Below are positions 11,411 through 23,467 of a DNA stretch of 64,000 bases, piece after piece. The position numbers were made by a program, and so were the translations under genes. The stretch lies in assembly GCA_963662155.1 (NCBI GenBank), contig OY759269.1, forward strand, positions 10,107,600 through 10,171,599, given 5' to 3'. The notes below the pieces were generated by a model. That model was given only the letters and a program-made list of their open reading frames with translations. It made no database searches and was not told the origin of the DNA. The stretch comes from Lamellibrachia columna. Taxonomy: Eukaryota > Annelida > Polychaeta > Sabellida > Siboglinidae. How positions within the stretch are numbered: position 1 is the first letter of the stretch; the number at the start of each line of letters is the position of its first letter.

Positions 11411-13751
11411 GAATCCCCGGGGCCATCGCTGCAGTTGTAAACAAGCAAATTGTAGGTCAGACTTTAAAAAGTCGTCAAACATGCTGACATTTATTTCAAA
11501 CTCAACTTTCTGTGTTCCTGAAATGTTGAACTATTATGTACACTGTATAGTTACTTTTCAATTTAATATGACTAATTATGTACAATATAAGGCCGCGTTT
11601 GCACTTACATGGATTATCCATTTTTTTTGCACGAATGTCTCGTTGTTGAACTCCAGCGTGGTGCTTGAGTGGACCACAAAAGCTGTGTTGTTGCACAACA
11701 ACTCGACGTTTGCGTAGGAGTTCGCGTTGGCATCCGGTGCAGTGCACACATGTAGTTGCCAATCCTGTTAATATGTGAGACAGTTTACAGACCGATTATG
11801 ATTTCCAATGGCTGCTTAACTGGGGTACTTCGATCCCAGCTCGTCCCAATATGTAGCCTACATTGTAGGTGAATTAATAATTTTAAATAAACAAATTGCA
11901 CTACTATTAAAGTCAAAATAATAATGAGACAAGTAATACCATTTTCGTTATCATAGTATTAAACAGTGAAAGTCATCTAAATCTAACAGATGTAATGGAT
12001 GAGTTTTGTGTGTGTGTGTGAGTGTAAAATGAATGGCATCTCTTGTGAATAAAAAGGCTGGAGAATCTGCATTTTGCTCAGTAATGTGGAGGTCCACAAA
12101 CAGCGATGCCTTAAAATCCATCTCAGCTCCTTCAGCTGACATGGTACATATGCCAGTAAGTTGTATGGTTGATGCAACTGAAGTGATTCAACTGTATGTG
12201 ACACTTTTGGAGGAAATGGAGAAAACATTTAGAATGTTGTGTACTGCATCTCAACTGATTAATGACTCAGTTGTCATTGATCATTATGTACTAGGGATCA
12301 TGCTTCAGTTAGACTTCCTGGTGTGTTACGAATGTAGAGGACAGTAATTTTAGATATGTGTAATTTAAAAAAAATCATATTATCTGACATAACTGCATTT
12401 GAGCAGACACATTGGTAAGTTTGCTGGTAGAACATGTTAGCAGTATAACCGTGGATTTTTAGATGACTAAATAGGTGGAACGATTTTTGGCACTTTTTTC
12501 GCCACAAGGCATGTGTGTGTAGTAATTTATGCAGAAATCGGTAAACATAGACGGGCATGTTCAGCCATTTTAAGAGTTAGAAATATGTGATTTTGACAAA
12601 ACTCGACCAGCATGTCAATGAGATGATGACAATGGCAGGAAAGAAGTTTAAGAATTTTTGATGTTCTCGTTTTCTTATAATCGTGCAAAACGTTAACATG
12701 GTCACCAATGGGAAACGTAACAGAAGGCTGAACCCACCATGGGTAAACCGTACCAGGTCCATATGGGTAGCCATTATCAATGGCGATATCCCACACCCGG
12801 GGATTATGTTGAAGCAGAATGCAAACAACCACTTTCTATTAAGCTAACTGGGTACTGGGTGGTGTCTTCCTGAAGAAATATAATTGGCAAAAAATGGCAA
12901 TGATACCTGTCACCATGATGCCATCATGACGTCACCATGATGTCATCATGCCTTGATGAGACTGACAGTAGATGTCTATCAATGTCATGTCGACCAAAAC
13001 ATATAAAGGAATGCATGATTGGTGTCAGAGAGTAACAAGATGAGTTTATCATGATTGAAAACACGTATAAGGACTTATTAACCGGTACTATAGGACCAAA
13101 AATTAAATATATATTATACTTTTTTACTTGACAAAAGCCTGTTTGTCAAAAGAACATGCTATTTTTATGAAAGTGACCCTTCTTATGCTTTTGACTAAGG
13201 TTTTAATGGCTTCCTTGTATCTAAAAACATAGGATTAGATAGTAAAATCATGATTGTATCCCTATAATTGATGAAATTATGCCAAAAACAGATTTTCACT
13301 AAAACATTACACTTTTCAGCGTTAGTTCTCAAAAAAGTAAGAAATCATGCAGAATCTTCACCAATTAAAAAAAGTGTTTTTTCTTTCTCCTGAAATATTT
13401 GGCCATCAAATAAGATAGGGGCATCTGGGATCTGTCACTAAAATAAAACGTTTGCCCCACCCCTAAAAAATACCAAAAATGTAACACTTTTAACTGCTCA
13501 AGAGATGTGTATCTAGCGCACAATCGATACCTGAAAACCCTCTTGCGACTGATTTATTAGTTCATGAGATATTAACCTGTGAAATATGAATAATTTTATT
13601 TATTGTAAGTCCTAAATTTAGAACACTCAAATTTTGGTGCAATGCAACACTCAGTGGTTGAATTCACATGGAATGACCATATGAAATCCTCAAGCAATTC
13701 AGAATTCTTGTTTGACCCCGCAAAATATGGCATCCATCTGCAATTAGATAG
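11411..13751. other. Unannotated non-coding stretch
   Basis: No supported gene. A near-perfect palindrome GTTGTTGCACAACAAC lies at about 11688-11703. The open frames at 12033-12347 (+) and 12527-12832 (-) have no recognisable domain. CA/GT-type repeats occur near 12009-12020. Confidence 0.5.
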
Positions 13752-14320
13752 TTAGACCACATTTGGAATATTGTATTCAAGCATGGACGCTGTATCGTAA
13801 AAAGGACATAGACAAGCTAGAAAGAATACAACGAAGAGCAACCAAAATGATTCCAGAATTGAGAGACCTTAGTTATGAAAGTCGCTTATTACAATGTGGT
13901 TTGACAACACTAGAGACCAGGAGACTAAGAGGAGACCAAATAGAAGTATTTAAAATAGTGAAAGGTTATGAGGATGTTGATAGGAATATGTTCTTCAAAC
14001 TTAAAGAAGGCAGTAGAACCAGAGGACACAAAGCAGCATTAGTTAAGGAGCAGTGTAGGTTGGACATGAGAAAGTACTCTTTCTCACAGAGGGTGATAAA
14101 TGAATGGAACAAACTGCCAAATGATTGTGTTAATGCTAGTAGTGTGAATATGTTTAAAAATAGAATTGACAGATATTTGATAAGGGCGGGCTACACATAG
14201 ATGAGAAAATTGTTGGACTCTCGATAAGCCAATGGCTTCCTTGTCCACTTTGCCATCTGGAACTTGTTGTTTGGGACGGCAATCTTGTTAAATCTTGTTA
14301 AATTATTGAGAATTCTGGGA
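13752..14320 (+). pseudogene. LINE C-terminal fragment and 3' UTR
   Basis: An open 145-codon frame starts VRPHLEYCIQAWTLYRKKDI and continues KLERIQRRATKMIPELRDLS, TTLETRRLRGDQIEVFKIVK, RGHKAALVKEQCRLDMRKYS and FSQRVINEWNKLPNDCVNAS. This is the conserved C-terminal region of CR1/Jockey-like ORF2, cut off upstream of VRPHLEY, so it is a 5'-truncated insertion. It is better preserved than the 9.6-kb copy. The 3' UTR (CAATGGCTTCCTTGTCCACT) recurs at 51.8 kb. Confidence 0.88.
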
Positions 14321-15009
14321 AGGCATGGCAGATATGTATTATATACAACCAGTCCAGGGCATGATACTGTAGTGACACCTGGTGAACAACATTTCATCAC
14401 AAGTTTTCACAACCACTGCAGACTTGGGGCTAAGCCCTCTGTTACAACCTGCCCCTGTTGCTTCTACTTTTCTACCCTGGTCTCCCTAATTCAGTATTGC
14501 ATTATTGTATTGGATGTTGTCCACTTATATCACATAGTGTTCTAACTATTTGTTTGCATTGCAACGATGAAATAACTGTCAGTCAGTTAGATATTTAGAA
14601 TATGGATCTCTTGCGCAAGTTTCTTCTGATTTCTGTGAAAACGGCATATGTAGATATTACGTATCTACAACCAGGCTTTTTATTGGACCCCTTCTGGGAC
14701 TAACACAGGAGTTTACCAGTGTGTCCTGTGGGGTTTGTCAGCCACACGTAGTATATCGCACATGGCATGGTCATGGAGTAGTTGATCGATTGAACGCATT
14801 AAAAATAAAGTGTATTAATAGTGAGCATTCAGCTATTAAATTGTTATATAACATGTGTCAAGTTCTTCCATACACATAAACGAATATCCCTGCTATAATG
14901 TTATGTCCGATTTTATTAAAATAATAAAATATGTTGTTGTCAACCAAATTAAAAATGCAAATAAACGATAACTGACGAAACATTTCTTTTGTATATAGGT
15001 GGTATTGAA
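14321..15009. other. Unannotated non-coding stretch
   Basis: Nothing recognised, except a segment around 14592-14655 (GATCTCTTGCGCAA...GTTTCTTC) that is homologous to the inverted segment at 8795-8850. Confidence 0.5.
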
Positions 15010-15550
15010 AAAAAATGTCTAAATAGTATTTTAGATATTAGTAATGCTATTGAAAATAATGAACTGCCTATGATACGTCGATCTTCATATTATGATTTTG
15101 AAATGTTTTATTCAGTAGCCAAAAACAATAATATAAACATTTCAATATTCTAAGTTCTAACATACAATCAATGAATGCAAAGTTTAATGAACTTGAGGCA
15201 TTTGTAAATGACTCATCTTCCTTAAATGTCAAGTTTAGTATAATATTCTCCAACAGAGCTGGTTATCTGATATGGATGACTTATCAGTAATACAGTTAAG
15301 TGGATATGACTGTATATCCCAAGGAAAACGATGCAGCAATAATGGTGGATTAATAACATATATAGATCAACAATTTAATTATGTATTAAAGATGAAATTA
15401 AACACGTATAAACATTGGGAGGGGCAAATAATGCAAGTAAATGGAGGAGGCTTACCACAGACGATCACTATAGGAAATATTTATCAACCTCCATTGAATG
15501 AAAATTATAATGAATTTCTAAATCAATTTACAACGGTCATATCATCTATA
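15010..15550 (+). pseudogene. L2/CR1-like LINE, 5' part: endonuclease domain (split by a nested element)
   Basis: Reads AIENNELPMIRRSSYYDFEM, SNIQSMNAKFNELEAFVND, then QQSWLSDMDDLSVIQLSGYD, NNGGLITYIDQQFNYVLKMK and TITIGNIYQPPLNENYNEFL. This is the N-terminal apurinic endonuclease domain (NIQS...WLSD...GG...YRPP-like). It has one frame change near 15145. The ORF continues after the nested element at 18894 with the GDYNMN motif, so the two pieces were one element. The copy is inactive. Confidence 0.85.
15536..15550 (+). repeat. Left target-site duplication of the nested RTE-like element
   Basis: GTCATATCATCTATA here is repeated exactly at 18879-18893. Both copies are host-LINE sequence. The 'GT' may be shared with the element end. 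Confidence 0.85.
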
Positions 15551-18500
15551 ATTCCTTGGGGACTGTTATCTTGTCATGGTAAGGAGGCTTGTGTACCCCT
15601 ATGACCCCCTGAGCTATACTGGTGGGAGGCAACTCCTGGCAGGTCCAACCATACTGGGCAGGTCTGGGGCGAGTAGTCAGACGAAGCACAGTCCAGCCAC
15701 ATCTCTTGATCATGGAGCCCGGGGGGAAAATGATCTACGACCACTGCAGAAAACTTGTGGGCACAGTGGCTTGGGCTAATCACCCACTTAGCTGTTATTG
15801 AAATCGATTACAGAAACCGAAACCATGAGTACTCAACCACACCTCGATCTGAGCAAAGCAGGCTGTCCTGGAAGGGTGCGTATGAATCCCTTGGGTGAAA
15901 GCCGACAGGAAGCCCAAGGGAGGAAGAGTCTGCTACAGCTCAAGTCAAAAGTTAGAATTGGATGTTGGAATGTCAGGACACTGTACCAGGCAGGAAAACT
16001 GGCACAGCTCGCCAAAGAAATGAGAAGATACAAGCTGAGCATCATTGGAGTCTGTGAAAGCAGATGGAACACCTTTGGGAAGGTTACAACTAGCTCTGGA
16101 GAAACTTACTTGTACTCTGGGAATGAGAGAGAGGAAGATGCACACACACATGGAGTAGGGCTGCTCCTCTCAAAGGATGCAGCAAAAAGTCTCATCGAAT
16201 GGGAACCAGTCTCGGAGAGAATCATCACAGCCAGGTTTACATCAAAAGGTCGGAACATCACCATTATACATTGCTATGCACCAATCAACTCTGCTGAATT
16301 TGAAGAGAAAGATACCTTCTACCAACATCTACAAACAGTCATCCAAAAACTACTGAAGAGGGATATCTAAGTTGTTATGGGGGATATGAATGCCAAGATT
16401 GGAAAGGATAATGACAATTGGAAAGGCACAATGGGGAAAGAAGGTCTGGGAAAGATGAATGATAACGGTCTCCTGTTTGCAGATTTCTGTAGTCTCAATG
16501 AACTAATAATTGGAGGAAACCTCTTTCCACCCAAGCCTACACACAAAGCCACATGGATATCCCGGATTTACAGACGAAAAACCAAATTGACCACATAACA
16601 ATCACCAACAAATGGAGGAGAGTGCTTCTAGATGTCAGAGTGAAAAGAGGAGCTGACATTAACTCTGACCACCACCTCTTGGTGGGTGAATTTAGGATGA
16701 AGCTAGCAGCAAAGAAGAAGATGGATAACAAGGTACAAAGAAGGTTTGAGATAAGAAAAATTCAAATACTAAAATACAACAGGAACTGGGAATCACACTA
16801 CAGAAGAGGTTCCAAGCATTGGAAGAGAGAAAAAACATTGATGAAAAGTGGACAAGATGCAAGAATGCAATTACAGATACCTGTGAACAAGTCCTAGGCT
16901 GCTAGGAAGCTAGGAGGAAGGACTGGATTACAGACGGCACCTGGGAAGCTATTGAGGCAAGGAGGGAGACTAAAATGAAACTCAACAAGGAAGCAGATGA
17001 CACAAGGAAAAAAACTGCAGCAAGAATACCAGGAAAGAAACAAAACAGTTAAAAAGAAGACAAAGAGGGACACGAAAACATATGTCGTAAACCTAGCAAA
17101 TGAGGCTGAGATCACAGCTAGGCAAAACAACTCCAGAGAGTTATACAAGATCACCAGACAGCTAGCAGGGAAGAACAAGAGCACTAGTCACCCCATCAGG
17201 GACAAACAGGGAAACCTTCTCACTAAGGAATCTCTACAGTTACAATGCTGGAAAGAATATTTCCAAGATATCTGGAATAGGCCTCCACCAGATTTAATCC
17301 CATACATTGAGGAAACAACTGAAGACCTTAACATTAATTGTGGAAGGATATCCAAAGAGGAGATCAAGAGAGCCATCAAAAAGCCAAAGTTCGGCAAAGC
17401 ACCTGGAATTGACAATATACCATCTTATATCTTAAAAGCTGATATTGGGGACCACCACAGACGTTTTATACAGCGTGCTAAATGAGATCTGGGATAAAGA
17501 GGAAATACCAACTGAGTGGAAGACAGGTATGCTAGTTACAATCCCCAAGAAAGGCAACCTCAGTGAATGTAAGAACTGGAGAGGGATCATGCTTCTATCA
17601 GTGGCTAGTAAAATTCTCTGCCATATCATCCTGGATAGGATACAAGAAACAGTTGACAAGAAGCTAAGAAAGGAACAAGCTGGCTTTAGAAAAGATAAAT
17701 CCTGCACAGATAATATTGCTACACTCAGGATTATCGTTGAACAATGCTTTGAATGGCAGAGCTCCCTTTACATAAATTTTGTGGACTTTGAAAAAGCATT
17801 CCATATTATAGATAGGACAGTTCTATGGAAGCTCCTGAGCCATTTAGGTTTACCTACAAAATTTGTAACCCTAATAAAGAACATGTATGAAGGTTTCACT
17901 GGTCATGTCATCTTTAATGGGCAAATTTCAGAAGGCTTCCAGATTGGAAGTGGAGTATGACAGGGCTGCTTGCTATCTCCACTGCTCTTTCTGATAGCCA
18001 TAGACTGGGCAATGAAAAGATCCACAGAACATCTTCGTAGTGGGATCCAGTGGACCTTGTTCTCACAACTAGAAGACTTGGATTTTGCAGATGATCTAGC
18101 ACTACTCTCAGAAACCCATAAAAAAATGCAACAAAAAACAGAAAGGCTTCAAGAAAAAAGCAGCCAACTGGGTCTTAAGATCAATGTGGGAAAGACAAAG
18201 GTGATGAAAGTCAACAACAGATCCTCCGAACCCATCTCACTAGAAAGTGGTACTGTTGAGGAAGTACAAGACTTCATCTACCTTGGGAGCAACATCAGTA
18301 CAAATGGTGGAGCTGACAAAGATGTGGAGCTATACATCAATAAAGCTCGCCATGCCTTCAGAACCCTATGCCCTGTATGGCTCTCTTCCCAACTATCCAT
18401 AAACACTAAGATCTGCATTTTCAACACCAACGTTAAACCAGTTCTTCTCTATGGCTGTGAAACGAGGAAAACTACTCAGTCTCTCAACAACAAACTCCAA

Positions 18501-18878
18501 GTCTTCATCAACAGTCGCCTCCGATACATCCTTAAGGTATGGTGGCCTAACAAAATATCAAATAAAGAGCTCTGGACGAAACCTAAACAGGAATAAATAA
18601 GCACTACAATCAAGAGGAGAAAATGGAGCTGGATTGGCCACACACTCAGAAATTATCCAACAAATACAACCAAACAAGCACTGGCCTATAACCCACAAGG
18701 AAAGAGAAGACAAGGAAGGCCAAAAATCAACTGGTGATGCTCCACACTACAAGATCTTGATAAAGTGGGGGGGGGGGTCACCTGGCAAGAGACCAAAGCT
18801 CTAGCCCAGAAGAGAGTGAGGTGGAGAAACATGGTTGACGCCCTATGCTCCTGAAGGGGCCAAGAGGATTAAGTCTAA
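15551..18878 (+). mobile_element. Full-length, inactivated RTE-like LINE (3.33 kb) inserted into another LINE
   Basis: Bounded by a 15-bp direct duplication. A 5' UTR of about 280 bp is followed by an endonuclease domain (IGCWNVRTLYQAGKLAQLAK, VCESRW, VMGDMNAKIGKDN, SDHHLLVGEF). Next come the RT start (FGKAPGIDNIPSYILK), NWRGIMLLSVASKILCHIIL, EQAGFRKDKSCTDNI, an FVDFEKAF catalytic block, the DFADDLALLS catalytic block, TNGGADKDVELYINKARHAF, and the C-terminal RRKWSWIGHTLRN and GKRRQGRPKINW. Overall it is of the RTE / CFDP2-like type. Lesions include an in-frame TAA at about 16368, frame changes at about 16555, 16900-17000 and 17450, a TGA at 17958 in the RQGC motif (likely CpG decay of CGA), and a TAA at 18594. 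The catalytic FADD is intact. Confidence 0.9.
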
Positions 18879-18893
18879 GTCATATCATCTATA
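18879..18893 (+). repeat. Right target-site duplication of the nested RTE-like element
   Basis: Exact repeat of 15536-15550. Removing 15551-18893 restores the host LINE reading through SSI into QNHQKTIL. Confidence 0.85.
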
Positions 18894-20125
18894 CAAAATC
18901 ATCAAAAAACAATCTTATTCTAGCAGGGGACTATAATATGAATATGCTAAAAATAAACAAGCAAGAACATTGTAGCAAGTTTTTTTGACATTTTAACTTC
19001 ATTTAGTCACTTCCCCCAAATCACTCTTCCTACAAGGTTTACAACCTGTAATGGCACACCAATTGATAATTTCTTTTGTAATTTAACAAAATATATTATA
19101 TTAGAGAGTACAGCAGGAATATTAATAAAAAAATTATCTGATCATCAACCGTATTTCATAATTGTGGATACTATTCTAAAAAAACAACATCGTAGAATTA
19201 ATAGAAATTAATATTCAAAACAAAAAGGCAATGTTAAAAGTCAAAGAGGATTTAATCTCTTCTGAAGTATATGAGAAACTAGACACAACTATAACATTAT
19301 CGTCGATGAAATCAGTCAAGTTAAAATAAATATATGACGAGTAAATTAGTTAAATTTAATAAATGTAAACATAAAAAGTCTACATAGATAACTCAAGGTT
19401 TGCTAACCTCAATTCGACACAGAGATAAACTTTACAAACAAATAAAATTAACAAATCCTGATTCTCTAGAACATGAAATGTTACTGATTAATCTAAAAAC
19501 ATACAATGTTATATTGAAAAGGAGTTTTGTATAGCAAAGCAATCATATTTTGAAACACGTTTTAATCAATTCAAATTTGACATAAAAATACCTGGAAAAC
19601 TATAAATGAAAACCTGTTTAAAAGTAAAACTAATAAATAATTTCCTACATATTTTAAAGAATCAAATTCTATTATGACAGATAAATTGGAAATTGCAAAC
19701 AAATTTAATGCATTTTTTACTAATATAGGGGGTCATCTGGCAAACAATATTAAATACAAAGGCTTCCATGATCATTTGCATTAAGTAAACTCTGTTGTTA
19801 CATTACAATTTTTTTTAAATATACTGTAAAGAGAATAATAAATAATCTACCCAACAAAAATAGTTGTGGATTTGATGGTTTTTCTACCAAACTACCAAAC
19901 TACTAAAATATTATGGTATAAATGGTACACATTTGAACTTATTCAGTAGCTACCTAAATAATCGTAAACAATATACTGACATTGATCATATAAAATCAAA
20001 CGTGTTACCAATAACAACTGGCATACCACAGGGCTCAATCCTAGGACCTCTGTTATTTATTATATATAAATGATTTTGCACAAGCCAGTAAAATGTTTAA
20101 TTTTATAATTTATGCTGATTACACA
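18894..20125 (+). pseudogene. L2/CR1-like LINE, 3' part: end of endonuclease and reverse transcriptase
   Basis: Continues the element begun at 15010. Visible motifs are GDYNMNMLKINKQEH (frame broken by one stop), FPQITLPTRFTTCNGTPIDN, KLSDHQPYFIIVD, FNAFFTNIGGHLANNI, NSCGFDGFSTKLPN, GINGTHLNLFSSYLNNRKQY, TTGIPQGSILGPLLFIIYIN and FNFIIYADYTTP. The catalytic YADD box has decayed to YADY. Many stops and deletions mark it as old. The element is cut at 20126 by pyrimidine-rich simple repeats, so its C-terminus is missing. Confidence 0.85.
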
Positions 20126-20370
20126 ACTCCCTCTCTCTCCCTCTTTCGCTATCTCTCTCTCTCTCCCCCCCCCTCTCTCTCCCCCTCTCTCTCTCCCCCT
20201 CTCTCTCTCCCCCTCTCTCTCTCCCCCCCTCTCTCTCCACATGCGTGGTTGTCGGACCAAGTAAGTACGACAAGGTGGAAGATGGAAACCCAGACATTAC
20301 CACTTTGCAGTATTCCTCTATTCTGCATTCTCTGTCTGTCTATTTGTCTGTCTGTCTGTCTGTCTGCCTC

Positions 20371-20425
<55 letters not shown>

Positions 20426-20638
20426 CCTCTCTCTCCAACTCTCTCTCTCCCTCTCCCCCCTCTCTCTCTCTCCCCCCTCTCCCTCCCTCCCTCCCTCCCT
20501 CCCTCCCTCCCTCCCTCCCTCCCTCCCTCCTCCCTCCTCCCTCCCTCCCTCCCTCCCTCCCCCTCCCCCTCCTCCTCCCCCTCCCCCCTCCTCCCCCTCC
20601 CCCCTCCCCCCTCCTCCCCCCCTCCTTCCCCCTCCTCG
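20126..20638. repeat. Polypyrimidine (CT)n/(CCCT)n tracts, about 510 bp
   Basis: Two homopyrimidine blocks (20126-20239 and 20368-20638) made of CT, CCCCCT and CCCT motifs are separated by about 90 bp of unique DNA and a (CTGT)n run at 20331-20367. Such tracts can form H-DNA or, on the complementary strand, G-quadruplexes. They join directly to the truncated LINE. Confidence 0.95.
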
Positions 20639-21049
20639 CTCAAACAGTCGTTGCTCATGTCGCCGTACAAAATATATTTTTTTTAAATGTGTTAATTTTT
20701 AACTGTGCTTAAAAATATCTCCTGAAAGCCCTGTTAATGTCAGATGTTGTGGCAACAGGTTCCATAATGGTCAATGTGATCCAACAATAAGTTTCAATAA
20801 TTTTTTTTATTTTAACATCAGTTATAAATAGGTGACAAATTCAACCATTCATATATACAGCCTGTAATCATTATTTATGATTAAAATTGTGGTCTTGTTG
20901 ATAACGGTCATGTTGATTTGTAATTTGTGTCGCCTAGATTTTAATCAAACGTATTGGGTGCCACGGTGATTTACACTTCGTAATAATTCATGGTCTGCAA
21001 ATTACATGGAATGGCAATACCATTTTTCATAATGTTGAGGCAATCACTA
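20639..21049. other. Unannotated non-coding stretch
   Basis: AT-rich sequence with nothing recognised, upstream of the CpG-richer candidate promoter. Confidence 0.5.
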
Positions 21050-21270
21050 ACAAGAAATAGTGAGGAACGTTCTGACAGAGGGCGCCAACGTCGTCACATA
21101 TTCAGCGCCGCCTTGCGGATTGTTGTGCACGTTCACATTCACGAATGTTTCACCAGGTGACGCTGATCGCTGATAAACATTGCCTAAAAATCAGAGGTTC
21201 AGGCGTTAAAGCTACCCAGTAAACGGTCTCATAAACGGATTACGGTTTAAGTGTTTCTTGTACGATACTG
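21050..21270 (+). promoter_or_regulatory. Candidate promoter / non-coding first exon of PITPNM
   Basis: This stretch is clearly richer in CpG than its surroundings (GGGCGCCAACGTCGTCAC, CAGCGCCGCCTTGCGG) and is free of recognisable repeats. It ends with a strong donor-like site TACGATACTG|GTAAGTAATC at 21271. A non-coding exon here, spliced to the acceptor at 27951, would fit the usual structure of such genes. No TATA box is evident. It could equally belong to an unrelated or antisense transcript. Confidence 0.3.
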
Positions 21271-23374
21271 GTAAGTAATCTGTTTCCGTTGTACTGAGCA
21301 GTCTCAACGCTAGTTCATGAAATGCGTGGGCCGTAGTAACTATTATCATTGACATTGACAGTTCTCCGGATCCGGGGTCTGAGACGGAGACTCGTCGGAG
21401 TAGGAAGCTGATAACTAATTGTTGTCGTCGAGCCCGTCTTGCAGTGGTGTATCGTACCCAACCCGGACACGAGCCACTTTTGTACATCCACTAGGTGAAC
21501 TGTGTATATTTGTGCCGAAGTCACTGCAGCCTAAACGGTGCAATCGCCAGTGGACCAATTTATCACACATTATTAATTAGTATTGCATTATCATGGCATG
21601 GCCATGCCCATAGCCTGGGGATATCAGGGAAACAGAATAATGTTAATGAGAATTAAACTACGGAGCAGTGAGAATAATAACCCTAAGCAGATATAATGCA
21701 CATACTGAACCACTTTAAAAAAACTTAACTTAGTAAAAGTAGAAGATATATTAAAGTTACAAGAACTAAAATTATTATTAATTATTATTAATGTAAATGA
21801 GTTTTTGAAAGGATCAAAGTAATTATTAATGTAAATGAGGCAGCTCCTATGACTGACATTTTTGTTTTAATAGTAGTCGTCGACCCTGTCTGGATAAATT
21901 ATGATTTATTTACTTATTAGTGATAAGTTATAAATTATTTATTTATGTACGTATGATGTATTGTATGTGTATATATGTGTGCGTATTACGTGTACATACA
22001 ACCACGAAGAAGAATTATACATTCACCTGATGGTATTGAAGGTATTACACACTAATTTCAATTCTACTAATGCAACAATAAAATGTAAAAAAAAATTATA
22101 ATGACTAACCATTGTTTTGCAAAGTTCGGTTGGGTTGAAAGATCTAGTATATCAGAAATATTAATAAGACTAAAACTGTTTGTATAGATTAGAAGAATGG
22201 AGATTTAATTTAGATTTGATTCAAGGTATTTAAGTTATTTTGAGAAGGAAAATGTAAGCCCAGATCAGTTTTCTACATAGGAAATAAATACCTGAATACA
22301 CTGGAATGTTTGGGACTTCAGTAGGAAAAAAAGAGGTATCTACTTCAACACATCATACTAAGAACAACTACTTCCAGCTTCCTTCTCGCTTGCTGAGTAT
22401 ACATAAGTAATTTGTTTTATGAAACGACTATGTAGGATGTTACTAATATGGTGGCACTGGATTTGAACCTAGTGCCTTCTAGTTGGGAAGTAAACACATG
22501 CCCACATATACACCGTGCAGGTAGACACCAAGTCTGGTCTATTCAATATTGCAAGTGTACATGGAAATGTCATGGATGAGTTCATTTAGTAGGATCGTTA
22601 ACATTTATGTACTGTACTGAGTTACTCCTTCACTGGTGCTAATGGCAGTAGCACCTGTAGTCTCTCAGTGGTTTGGTGTAACTCAGTACAGTATTTAAAT
22701 ACTGATATATTGGAATGAACATGGAGCCTACAGGCATGAGTACAAAATGTATGTTTTAGGGACTTCCTACCCCAACTAAGGTCCCTAGAGTATCTGCAGT
22801 GTGGAAGGAGGGATTTGTGGTAACCTAACTTCAAGGGTTCTTCGGTATTATTTTGTTGAGGATGAGTGACCTGTTATAGCAATAATACTATATCTATAAT
22901 TTAACAATCTGACAAAATACAATTGTAAATAAAAGAAATGTCATTCATATACAGGTGGTATATTAAATGTATAGGGTTACAACTTGTCTCAGTGAGTAAG
23001 TGATACATGTTTGACACAAGTGATACAAATTAAGAATTGTGTTAACAAAGTTTGTTCTACTTTCAACACAAACAAATATGTAAAGTGAAACAGTTAAGCA
23101 AGTATATTGAGAATTTGAAATGTTTTTTTTTCACTTATCAAATGGTAAAGATTTCATTAACAACCTTGCGCTAAAGGTTCTATATAAGTTTACCTTAATT
23201 TGACATATTCAGAAAATTTATTAAATTATATTTGTGCCAGTCTTTCTCAAGTCAGTCTAGATCTCGAGATTTTTTTAAAAAGATTGCTACCACAGAAAAA
23301 CCTATATAGATGTAATTTTACATAAATATGTATTGTTATAATTGAATATATATATACCCCTGGGTATATATATA

Positions 23375-23467
<93 letters not shown>

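Noticed and set aside
12033..12832. Open frames of about 100 codons on both strands
   Set aside because: No recognisable domain, no splice context and no codon bias I can defend.
13763..14200. Clean 145-codon ORF as a possible host gene
   Set aside because: It is the C-terminal part of a LINE ORF2 (LEYCIQAW ... QRRATKMIPELR ... FSQRVINEWNKLP), 5'-truncated.
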